Shown: positions 12,640 through 25,500 of the stretch, piece after piece | How the letters are laid out: each line of letters begins with the position of its first letter | Position numbering within the stretch: the first letter of the stretch is position 1 | Source: Amanita rubescens | Taxonomy: Eukaryota; Basidiomycota; Agaricomycetes; Agaricales; Amanitaceae | Assembly: GCA_015039365.1 (NCBI GenBank) | Contig: WION01000091.1 | Location: 1 to 64,000, forward strand | Direction of reading: 5' to 3' | Length of the DNA: 64,000 nucleotides | Program-made: the position numbers and the translations under genes | The notes under the pieces: generated by a model | The model's database searches: none | Told to the model about the DNA's origin: nothing | Seen by the model: the letters and a program-made list of their open reading frames with translations, nothing else

Positions 12640-13440
12640 CACCGTCAAGTGTTGGCAAGAACATCACCTTTGCCTGCCAACTGGACCTTGAGCTCCGCGA
12701 GCTGAGGTTACAGCTCTTCGGTGTGCATTCTCTCTTCTGCAGCACGACACAACTCGCACTTCCTCCGCATGTTTTTTCTCCGCCTCCGCCTGCTCTTTAG
12801 CCTTCCAAGTATGCACGTTATGCGGGTTATTAATAAGATTATCAATCTGCCAAAATTCATTCAAGTTAGACCCGTCCTCGCCCCGGATCACAAAAAACGC
12901 ACCTCCTGTCAAATCAAAGTTGTTCCATATTCGACAACCCCCTTGTTTCCCATCAACCGACTGAGGCTTCCCCAAATGGTGTTGCCTAAGCGCCTCCACG
13001 ACTAGTTTAGGGAGCGGGGTTAGGCACAATACGTCCGATGAGCATCTACCATTTTGCCTCCTGTTTGTTCTTAGGGTCGTTGAGGGTGACTTCGTCCTCG
13101 TCCACGGCGTTCATTTGATTTTTTTTGCTTTACCCCTCGTTGATGGTCGTCGTCGCGTCCTCCTGTTTAGAGTCAGAGTCAGAATCGGCGTTGCTACAAG
13201 GAGCGGGTTCACTGCGTGAGCGGCTTTATGATGGCCTTTCCGAAGACTTTGGCGGAAGAGCCCTGCGGACGGCGCTCGATACAGGGGAGAAAGGTCCCTC
13301 CAGCTCCGCCGTTGAGTCAAGCACTCGTGCCTGTCTGAGGTTATTTTGTCCTGGTAGAGAGGTTGGAGTTTGTCAGCCCGGCGTAGAGCAAGCAGAGGTA
13401 GTCGCGGTAACTGGACGTCAATGCGGTGAACGCTTGTTGA
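12640..13440 (-). pseudogene. Decayed gene of unknown family
   Basis: On the minus strand, stretches with protein-like composition follow one another but are separated by stops and frame changes. They are NNLRQARVLDSTAELEG, SNADSDSDSKQED, MNAVDEDEVTLNDPKNKQEA, LVVEALRQHHLGKPQSVDG, CRIWNNFDLTGGAFFVIRG, then a charged coiled-coil-like run KAKEQAEAEKKHAEE. A possible intron (gtagat...ctaaactag, ~13050-13003) does not restore the frame. I do not recognise the family. It lies between the two unknown paralogues. It could be an active gene with odd splicing, but several stops argue for decay. Confidence 0.35.
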
Positions 13441-13449
13441 GCTGGGGTT

Positions 13450-14440
13450 CGAGCCCTTTGGATTGGAAATGGTTGGGTTGTTGCAGGATTCGAAAAAAGA
13501 CGGGCGATGGAACTTAAGGTATAACGGGGGAATATGCCGGGATTTTTCTACGTACCACCTGCAACATGACCAGACAATCTTCTGCGGTCGCCCGGTATAA
13601 TGGGCATGATGATTGCCACAAGGTGGGATGGGCGCAGTTGATTCATGCGCTTTAACGGATTCGTGGTTTCAAAAGCAGTTTACATGAATATTTTGATCAG
13701 GCGGGAGTCCAACGTGACAAATCTCACAGAGTCACACGATCCGTCGGATTCCTTTTGAGTCCGATAAGTTATTTGTCGGGCTATGGCCAATTGTGAAGGA
13801 GTGAGCTCGAGATAAAGGTTATATATCTCTCGCAAGTTGTATTGTGTTGTTTTAGTCCTTTCCAAAGTTTTATGTTTTATTATAATACTTTAGTTTGGGG
13901 GGTGAGCCGGCGTGTGCGCTCACGTGGCATTTCCGTTTGGGGAAGGCCCAGATCGGGAAGTCGCGCCAAATTGGGAGGTCCCAAAGTGGTAGTGGCGCGA
14001 TTGGGAAATGCCCGAAGCGGTATGGCCCGAAAAGGCTCAGAAGTCAGGGCGAACCCGTGCTAATGAGGGGATAAGTGCTGCGGCACGGGCTTGCTGCCCA
14101 GACCTATAGAGGGAGAGGTGGGTGGGTGAAAAATGTTATTGCGAGTGTACGAGCTGCAGAGAGGAGAATGAAAGAGAAAGAAAGATGGGGAAGACGTGTT
14201 GGGGCGCGCGCCGCGTCTTTCGGTTCGGGAACTTCCGTCAATTGTTCGGCGCCCTCCGAACTTATCCTTAGATAATGCTGCGCATTATCGCGGATCACCG
14301 TCCGGACTCCGGCTCGTTCCTTAACCTGATGGTGCTTCTCGACGTGGGAAATTTTCGTACATGGACATGGTGGTACATACGGTAGAAGTTGGTAGAAGGG
14401 GATACACGAGGGCAGCGCGGCTGGGTCAGCGGCCGTCACC
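13450..14440. other. GC-rich intergenic region
   Basis: Around 13890-14060 the sequence is G-rich with repeated short motifs (gggaagtcgcgcc, gggaggtccc, gggaaatgcccg). Several overlapping open frames exist on both strands, none with a recognisable motif. Confidence 0.4.
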
Positions 14441-14450
14441 CGAAGATTTC

Positions 14451-15152
14451 TCACCGGGGATGATTCGTCGTCTCCCAACGCTCAACTCTATAAATTTTCT
14501 CCTTCATTTCCTTCTCCGGTCCGACCTCAGTCTCCGTGTATTTATCCTGATGGCGCCAGTACGGAGCCGTTTGTTTGAGACATTCGGCGTGCATCTTGAA
14601 ACCTCGAGTACCAAAGCGCCACGGTTCTTCGCCCGGATGGTCTCGATTAGGATCCTTTCCCCAATAAATCTCGGCGCCAAAGTGAGCCTTTTGGTCTCGG
14701 GCCTTGTTCAGTGGATCCGAGTCGATTTCGAACCCCATCTCCTTGTATTTATCCCCTGGTTTACGTTCCTGAACGATAATCCCGTTCTCAACTACCTTGT
14801 TGTCCCTGTTCCGGTTTGCAAAGCTGTCGATTAAAGGGCCCACAGTTTCTATGCACACTTTGCGCATAGTCCCAGTGATATACTGTTCCTTGTTGAGGTA
14901 CGCAATAACCGCTTTCTTGATTTCAACGACCGCTTTGGCCGGGTTGTCGACCTGAACGTTTTTTTCCTCGGCTTTCGCGATAATCTAACGATAGCATTAA
15001 CGACATCTTGTTACGAATATGAATAGTGAAATACCTCTCCAGCGTCGGTCAACTGGACCTAATGTTGACGTTAGTCGCAACTTTTTGATCATGGAAATCG
15101 ACTCTACCTCGTCAGCCATTGAAGTAGGCGGAATATCAGAGTCGTCAGACAT
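14451..15152 (-). CDS. Unknown 200-residue protein, paralogue 2 (three exons, one of 24 nt)
   Basis: Exons are 15108..15152 (MSDDSDIPPTSMADE), 15035..15058 (VQLTDAGE) and 14451..14984. Lengths and phases match paralogue 1 exactly, while the introns have diverged. Differences cluster after the microexon (IIAKAEEKNVQVDN replaces the ITIQVDGTDVKVDS region) and around DPLNKARDQKAHFG. The long C-terminal block with WGKDPNRDHPGEEPWRFG is almost unchanged, so it is probably the constrained functional part. Divergence in coding and flanking DNA suggests an older duplication than the one that copied the 16-20 kb block. Function is unknown. Confidence 0.75.
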
Positions 15153-15889
15153 TGTTCGAGACTTCGAGTGATGTGAGATGTGCGAAGTGGTTGTTGCGAG
15201 ATGGGGTGGTAATGCAAAGTAACTGGAGCTCAAGGGTACGCATCGCAAGATTTATATGCGAAAGAGCCTCTTGTAGATTTGTCAGAACATTCAAACTGTC
15301 AGATAATTGTAGTACACACGCGGTGAAAAGCGGTGAAAATTAGTACGACCCTCGAAAGGCTGAACACAGCAGCACGTTTGTCAGTCGATGAGAATGTACG
15401 ACGCCGAACTAAGGACGGTGCCCATTTAGACCAACGGGCCGGGTGTGGATCAAGTCTTTCTGTCAAACGATGTGAAGGGAGGCGGGGAAGCAATGGTGTC
15501 AAGTGACATTTAACTTCTCCGATAGGGTGCCAACATTCCAGCGGTCTGCTCATTCGTATGAAAAACTTGAGGTTCAACTTGAAGTTGATTCTGCCAAGAC
15601 CAATTGAATGCGGAATTTATCTTGTGCGGAGGTAACATGAGACTAGCAAATGGCTTGTTGACAACGTTTCTCCTGTAGTATGGTTAGCGTAACCTCGTTG
15701 CCCGTCTCGCCCGTTGATTGATTGTATGTGTTTGTATCCACATTCAGGTTAATGGTTGTCGAAGTGGTCGAGCTGACCACTCCCGTGGCAAACGGGCCGA
15801 GCGTGCATCAAGTCGACCTGTCAAACAATTGAATGAATGCGAAAAAGAACTGCGTCAAGTGACATCCCAAAACATTCCACCACCGGTGT

Positions 15890-16790
15890 GTTCAGAGGCA
15901 TTGTGATTGCCTGCATCAAGTCCGCCTGTTGTTATGCTCATGTGGTCGGAGATAACAAGTGCCATGCCGGCATATTCCGATCAGACCCGTTGCGCACGTC
16001 AAGCCATGTCCGAGTTCGATTGTGTGTGTTTGTTCGCATCATCCATATCTGGTACGCTCACCCCTGCTCTCGCCCAGGTACGATGTTATGCAAAGGCTCC
16101 AGCATTTTCGTCGCGCTGACGCGTTATATACGCATATAACTTCAAGTCTAGGGAAGGATTTGACCGGAATCCTGTGAAACGCGGTCATTCAAACGACTCC
16201 CAAGAAACGCAAGATTCGCCATTTGGTTCCAGCCTTGCGACGCCTCTCGATCCGGATGACGTTAGTCTGAGGAACACCTCGACTTCCGCAGGCTCGGCGT
16301 TGCGGTTTCTCGCTGGGGCTGGGGACGCCCCTCTCCTCGACTATTTTAAATTCAAGAGAAATGGTTCGCCTATCTTATCGATGGCCCGCAATTTGAGCTC
16401 TGAGGGCAAGTTAACTGCTGAAGACATTGCCTCGGATTACACGAATGCAGGAACATCGCGTGTATGCAGCGCGATCGGTACACCCGCCGAGGACACCCTC
16501 GTCCGCAAGAAGGTAGGCACCTATGAATTACACGATTCCGTCCTAAATACCGGAGATGATAGAGCATATACAACTTGCCTAACCCGCCTATCGGTGTACA
16601 AGCCCGGCATTTTAGGCGCTCAGCTTCAGAGAGTTCTTCTGTGTTCGACCCGATGGACGACACGCGGGACGCTTGTATCTCGGAAGATAATGGGACGCAT
16701 ATACTACTGGTTGATTCCTCAGAGACAGAAGACTGCACTCCTGGCGACGACTTCGCTTTCGCCGATGAAGATCTACTATTTTGCCACAAA
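15890..16790. repeat. Segmental duplication, matches 20690-21580
   Basis: The two segments are nearly identical over the signal-like exon, intron and main exon of the two-TM gene. The left copy contains about 20 extra bases (aagccatgtccgagttcg) before the shared tgtgtgtttgttcgcatc. The match stops near 16785 where the left copy jumps into monooxygenase 3' flank (matching 28095 onward). Confidence 0.85.
16006..16790 (+). pseudogene. Truncated copy of the two-TM membrane protein gene
   Basis: It carries the first two exons and part of the third exon of the gene at 20840-22029, with only a few substitutions (for example FKFKRN for FRFKRN). After the codons for ADED the sequence passes at about 16780-16790 into DNA that lies downstream of monooxygenase copy 2 (ccacaaaacaaacaac, matching 28096). 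Both membrane segments are therefore lost. Relative to the arrangement at 21-28 kb, a single deletion of about 6.5 kb, the interval that holds the GTPase gene there, would create this junction. The frame continues for a few dozen codons into the non-homologous DNA. Confidence 0.72.
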
Positions 16791-16943
16791 ACAAACAACA
16801 AAACAAATTCTGATTAAGAGGTTGCAGCGAGAGGAAGTAAGGACTTCCATAATCTATCAGCATCTTGTACATTCTATAGAACCATTTATATCATTACATT
16901 GATTCAATATCCGATCACACTCTCTGCAGGGGATGGCAGGTCA

Positions 16944-19508
<2,565 letters not shown>

Positions 19509-19639
19509 TGAAGGGGGTTGCGGGGAAAGTTGGTCGACTCCTTCGCTCGTTATGTAGCCTGAGAGCGCCTCCGGACCTTTTCGGATACGCATACCAAGGC
19601 ATTGGCGCAAGAGGTTCCATGGCGTGTTGACACGTGCTG

Positions 19640-20420
19640 TATCTCATGGAGAGAGATACCAACCATCATTGCGTAACGAGCTCAGTAAGAAATGTATTGC
19701 GGCTATAAATAGGTCGGTCATGTCAATTCTGTGTAAATGTCCGTGTCAAAGGAGATCAAGGCTCAAGAGATAAACGAACCTATTTTTGGACAAGGCGAGG
19801 AGTGAAGGCGAGTGTAAGGAGCAAAGAGAGCGAGGTTGGCGGACTCTACCCAATATGTCGAACTTTTCACTGGTGGTTTGTCATGGTTTACCAAAATCAA
19901 CAATTTTAATTAGACCTTGCAAAAAAAGTACGGTTCACGAGAGATCCCAATAGTGGATGACTTTACCCACTATCACGTCGCGTAGTATTCCGTGATCGGA
20001 CCTAATGTTCGTTGTAATGGGTTTGTAATCGCATAGTAGGGTATAGGACGGGCAAGGACCCGTGACTGGGTAAAGTTGAACCTGCAAGCTATCGAAGAGC
20101 CCGTAATAACAAGATTCGCCTCAAGATTAGTAATGGCATCCTGCCGTCTTCTTCTCCTGTCATACTTTCGATAGCTCGTTGTGAAGCACGTTTTGCCCGC
20201 CACTCGGCGCTTCCTTTCTACTCCTGTCAATTCGCGCTTTTGTCGGGGAGATCATCATGGTGATAAGGACTGCGTCACAAATAAGAGCAAATGATGGACG
20301 ACGAGGCGATCGCTTTAGTTGAATCTTTGGGTCCTGAGGATGGCGAGGACCACGACGAGGACGAGGACGTTGGCTATGATGCACTATGAACGACATTTGG
20401 CTTGCGGCCAGGTATTGGTT
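19640..20420. repeat. Duplicated upstream flank of the monooxygenase gene
   Basis: The region from the monooxygenase 5' side through aaatgatggacgacgaggcgatcg is repeated at about 30965-31740. Part of it is repeated in inverted orientation at about 40620-40920. It should contain the promoter. It holds no recognisable gene of its own. Confidence 0.7.
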
Positions 20421-20544
20421 TCATTCAAAAAGCGACCCACATACGTAGTTATTATTAACAGTAACTTGAAGTACAAGCGTCGAGATACATGTATATACGA
20501 CTCGGAATTACTATAATTGTAATTGGGCGCTACTACCTCCCGAT

Positions 20545-20660
20545 GCCATGGTGTCAGCTGCCAGCCTGCTACAAGCCTTGCCAGGCGGATGTGAGGCTGG
20601 GAACACCCTTGCCAGGCGGGGCAGAGCCTGGAACTGGCCTGGCCAGGGGCACAGCCATTG
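20545..20660. repeat. GC-rich patch with repeated TTGCCAGGCGG
   Basis: The motif ttgccaggcgg appears twice 33 bp apart (about 20579 and 20612), among further gcctgg/ccaggc words. It lies at the junction between the two duplicated blocks. Confidence 0.5.
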
Positions 20661-20839
20661 ATCCATGTTCGAGCCGTTTTGTAGATGGACTAAGCTAACA
20701 TGCAAGGTTACGCGTTACGAAAAGGAAACTGCTTCGATCGCATTACTTATGCTCATTTGGTCGGAGATAGCAAGTGCCATGGCGGCATATTCCGATCAGA
20801 CTCATTGCGTACGTCTGTGTGTGTTTGTTCGCATCATCC

Positions 20840-22029
20840 ATGTCTGGTACGCTCACCCCTGCTCTCGCCCAGGTACGATGTTATGCAAAGGCTCCAGCAT
20901 TTTCGTCGCGCTGACGCGTTATATACGCATATAACTTCAAGTCTAGGGAAGGATTTGACCGGAATCCTGTGAAACGCGGTCATTCAAACGACTCCCAAGA
21001 AACGCAAGATTCGCCATTTGGTTCCAGCCTTGCGACGCCTCTCGATCCGGATGACGTTAGTCTGAGGAACACCTCGACTTCCGCAGGCTCGGCGTTGCGA
21101 TTTCTCGCTGGGGCTGGGGACGCCCCTCTCCTCGACTATTTTAGATTCAAGAGAAATGGTTCGCCTATCTTGTCGATGGCCCGCGAGTTGAGCTCTGAGG
21201 GCAAGTTAACGGCTGAAGACATTGCCTCGGATTACACGAATGCAGGAACATCGCGTGTATGCAGCGCGATCGGTACGCCCGCCGAGGACACGCTCGTCCG
21301 CAAGAAGGTAAGCACCTATGAATTACCCGATCCCGTCCTAAATACCGGAGACGATAGAGCATATACAACTTGCCTAACTCGCCTATCGGTGTACAAGCCC
21401 GGCATTTTAGGCGCTCAGCTTCAGAGAGTTCTTCTGTGTTCGACCCGATGGACGACACGCGGGACGCTTGTATCTCGGAAGATAATGGGACGCATATACT
21501 ACTGGTTGATTCCTCAGCGACAGAAGACTGCACTCCTGGCGACGACTTCGCTTTCGCCGATGAAGATCTGCTATGGTTCCTTCGTCCCGAACATTTTTCT
21601 TCTCTGGATATAAAAGCATCGATTACAAGAGTCATTTGCTTCGTTCCTTGGTGTATCTGTGTTGGCGGAACGATGCTTCTATGGCCCGATAAACTGGAGC
21701 AGGTCGCTTTCGAAGCCGGATATATGGATTCTACGCAAGGCATACGCAGGTTTGCGCACTGGGCGGACGTAGGCCATCAATTCGTTATGATATTTTTGGC
21801 GTTCCTTGCAACTGCTCTCTGGGCTTTACCCGTAACTGTCGGTGCTACTCTTTTCGTTGGTCTCGCCACCCGTTTCGGATATGTTTGGCGGGGATTCCCA
21901 GTGGACCACTCTATGCCCTTGGGAAATGATGACCGGCAGTCACTATACCTTTTGGCCACAGTAGGGCGAGACTTGATGGAGAAATCGGTCCTTGCCAAAA
22001 CCGAAGCAGGGTTTGTTATTATCGCGTAG
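20840..22029 (+). CDS. Two-TM membrane protein of unknown function, complete copy
   Basis: Spliced exons are 20840..20872 (MSGTLTPALAQ), 20942..21307 and 21427..22029; all three are multiples of three and the joined frame is open. The first half is Ser/Asp-rich and looks disordered (NDSQETQDSPFGSS, MDDTRDACISEDN). The second half has two hydrophobic segments, one around VICFVPWCICVGGTMLLW and one around FVMIFLAFLATALWALPV, with a basic-acidic tail ending GFVIIA. The intron after RKK is 119 nt, longer than usual here, and its acceptor (cttcagag at 21426) is the least certain part. The start uses an ATG that the truncated copy lacks (ATG versus ATA). I do not recognise the family. Confidence 0.6.
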
Positions 22030-22518
22030 TGAGCGTAAACTCGGAGATTGGTGGGTCGAGATGTCGTTCAAACTAATCGTACACTGGCACAACCTAATTA
22101 TATGTATAGTGTCCATTGAATAGTAGTTACTTTAATTATAGCACCCCAGCTCGCTATTCTACCTTCGTTAAAACCTCAGTTCTCGCAACTCGTCATGTGT
22201 CAGCCAATGCTGAAGTTACAGATTGATTACTTGCTGGTCGTGATGATCAACGCTTCAAAAGGGACACATTTACATTACAAACTTGAAGGCAGAGCATCAA
22301 TATACAAGTCAACAAAGGCTGCAGTACCCATGTTGAAAAGAAAAACAGCTTTAAATGAAATGTATGGATGCCAGACAAAGGAATGATATACAGACAAACA
22401 AAATGGGCAGACTGGGAAGAAAGATAGGTAGTTGAACATGTCATAGTCTTTAATATCCCATTCTGACCTGTAGCATATTTGAGCATATTTCCCATGCAAA
22501 CTGTGCATGCACACACCA

Positions 22519-25500
22519 TCACTGGGTCACATGGGTAGTAATCTGTTCATAGAGAAATGTATACAAATCATCCTCATCAGAGGGTATAGACTTTGAAGTC
22601 ATCTGAATCTTCAGGTTCTCTGCACAGTCTTGTGTCTTGAACTGGTCCAAGGCATCCAAGATTGAAGCCTGGATTGGCTTCTTGATAAAGAATGATAGCT
22701 TGGCAATGATATTGATTGCTTTTGGATATTAGCCCAGCAAGTAAATCCAACATAATTGAACACATTACCAACTAGGATTTGGCAAGCTGTGATCTGATCA
22801 CAAGAGGGTTAATTGCATATTGTATATCAAAGATATGTAGGTCTTACATCCTTGAAAAAGCTTGTTTTTGCATCTCCAAATGAAGAGAAAAGCTCAGACT
22901 TTGAATGATGATGGGCAATACTCTTCAATTGAAATTTAGATGTGAACATACCAGCTATGTAAGAGATGAATTAGCATGTTCATTAAAACCATTAATAATA
23001 TCATTTCTCACCTAAAGGGGTGAAAGAATAAATCTGTCACAAAGGGGTGTAAATAATATCTTACAATCTATGAATATACAGCAGTAAAATCAATGAAGAA
23101 AAAAAAATATGAGTAGGCTAGTCTTTACTTACTTTCTGATGAGTTTACACATGTCACTAAGTTGTACACTTTGGGAAAAACTTGATCCACTTACCTCCTA
23201 TTGACAATGGATGAGATATTCATGCCCAAGTGTGTGCATTGCCACTCACTGCCTGTTAATCATGTGCTGAAGTTACCTATAAAACAAGAATTGTGGCACT
23301 CACTGCCTAACACCATGCAATGCAGTATAATGACACTGTCTAGGAGAAAAAATACAGTGGCACTCACTTCCTTTTCCAGGTGATAAATTGTAATAAGAAG
23401 TTGGCATGACCGTATTGTATTACTCACTTCCTGATGGTCATGGGATGAGATGATAAGATATAAGTCTCAAGAGAATTTTGTCTAAAATCACTTACCACCT
23501 ATTGGACATTGGATTGGAATCAATTAAGACTGTCCAATAAAAATATGATATTGCTTACTTCCTGTTGATGAGGATTCACATTTGATAAGGTTTCCAAAAT
23601 GACAGAATCACTTACTTCCTACTCCATCAATGCAATGTAATACTATGATGAGACAGCTGAGGAAAGGAATATGGTGTCACTCACAAACTGTTCATGATAG
23701 AATTGAATGTGATGACATTAATTGGCAGAATAAATGCATCATCACTCACAAACTGACAATTATTACATACAGTAATGAGAATGTGCAGAGATCAATGCTG
23801 GTGTCACTCACTGCCTGGTCATTAGTATGGGATAGGAGTTTGCCTGGTAAAAGATATATGTTTCGTACCATCTATTGGTTATGGATGAGACTTGGACTAC
23901 ATAAGTGGAAATATGTGCAATATGACTTACACTCTTTTGGTCATGCAATAAAACTATGTAGAAAAGGAAAATGCATTGTTACTCACTTTCTGAAGGTCAA
24001 TCATGTCATGAGCTGTTTAAGTTGAAAGAAAGAGGATATTCAGTGATACACACAAGCTTTTGTCATGAGGTGAGTGTGTTTAACAAAAAAAGAAAGGTAT
24101 AGTGGTGCATACTTGCTGTTCATTGTATTGCAATGAGATGAACTGAGGAAAATGTAAAGTATCACTTACCATAGTGGCTCCCTATTGATCTGTTGAAAGA
24201 TCACCTGGTGGGGAAATGTCCAATTTGACTCACATGCTGTCATGTATGATGTGAGATGTGAAAAAACTGCCTTTCAGAAAAAATTGATAACACTTACTTG
24301 CTATTGGTCATATTACAGTAAAAATGAATCAATAGAAATATGTTACAGCATTCCTTACATTCTGTTGCCATGGGACAAAATGAGACAAAACTATTTGAAG
24401 AAAGATTCCTTCTTACCACCATCTGTTGGAAATGCAACGAGACATAATGGGAAAACTTGCCAACCAGTGTCACTGCACCACTTACATACTGTTCACAATG
24501 CACATTGCTTAACACAACACAAGGCGGCTATCATTCACTATCACTCACTCTCTGTTTGATTTATGACATGACTCAGATAAACCTATCTGAGAGATATGGA
24601 CTGATGCTCACTGTCTGTTGGTCATGGGATAAGACCATCTGCCATAAAGTTTATGCTACCACTCACTCTCTGTTGGTCAATGTATGAGATATGATATTAT
24701 AAATGAGGCTCAGAGTTACTTACTGTCTGTTGTTAATAGAATGAGACTAAAAAAGAAAAATATAATGTACATATCACTGACTGTCTATGACCAAAGAAAA
24801 TCATAAAAACACGAGGTTAGGCATGATGTCACTTACAAACTGTTTGCCATTGAATGATATATTCTTTAGACTAGCTAAGGAGATGTGCATAACATCACTC
24901 ACTTTCTGTAGACCACAAAATTTGGCAGATGAGATTGCCTGACAGGAATAGATGCAGCATTGCTTACATCCTGTTGGAATAAGATATGGAGACTGCCTGA
25001 GAGATCACAGCCCACTTACAGACTGTTATGACAGTGTATGCCAAGATCTTTGAGGTTGCAGTAGAACAAATCTACAGTACCACTCACAAACTGTTGGCTC
25101 ATAGTCTGAAAACTGCCTGACCACCACAAATTGTATGCTTACAAGCTATTCATCATGTGGCATGGGAACAGTGTTTCATGGGAAATAGCAGTGTGACTCA
25201 CTGTCTATTAGTCACAACATTTTAATCAGTGAGGCTGCCATCTAGCAAACAGTTGGTGTTACTCACTTTCTATTGGTGATATACATGATGAGATGGCCTG
25301 GAAAAAATGTGCAGATTCACTTACAAACTATTGTGATCAGATGAGGTCAGGAGTGAGTGCTTGGCAGAGACTCTATTGGTTAATACTCACTTCCTCCTGG
25401 TCATGAAATGAGATCAGGTGTTCTACAATAAAGGGTTACATAAAAACCCACTGTCTATTTGGCATAATGTTGAACACCCAAGAGAAATGTACAAAGTCAC

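Noticed and set aside
16174..16902. Translation of the truncated two-TM gene from a GTG at 16174
   Set aside because: A normal ATG exon (16006) splices into the same frame in this copy, and an equivalent ATG exon exists at 20840.
22923..22951. An intron between CTG and the AGT codon in the 3' part of the GTPase-like gene
   Set aside because: It would be only 29 nt long, and reading through gives an open in-frame segment (GMFTSKFQLK).
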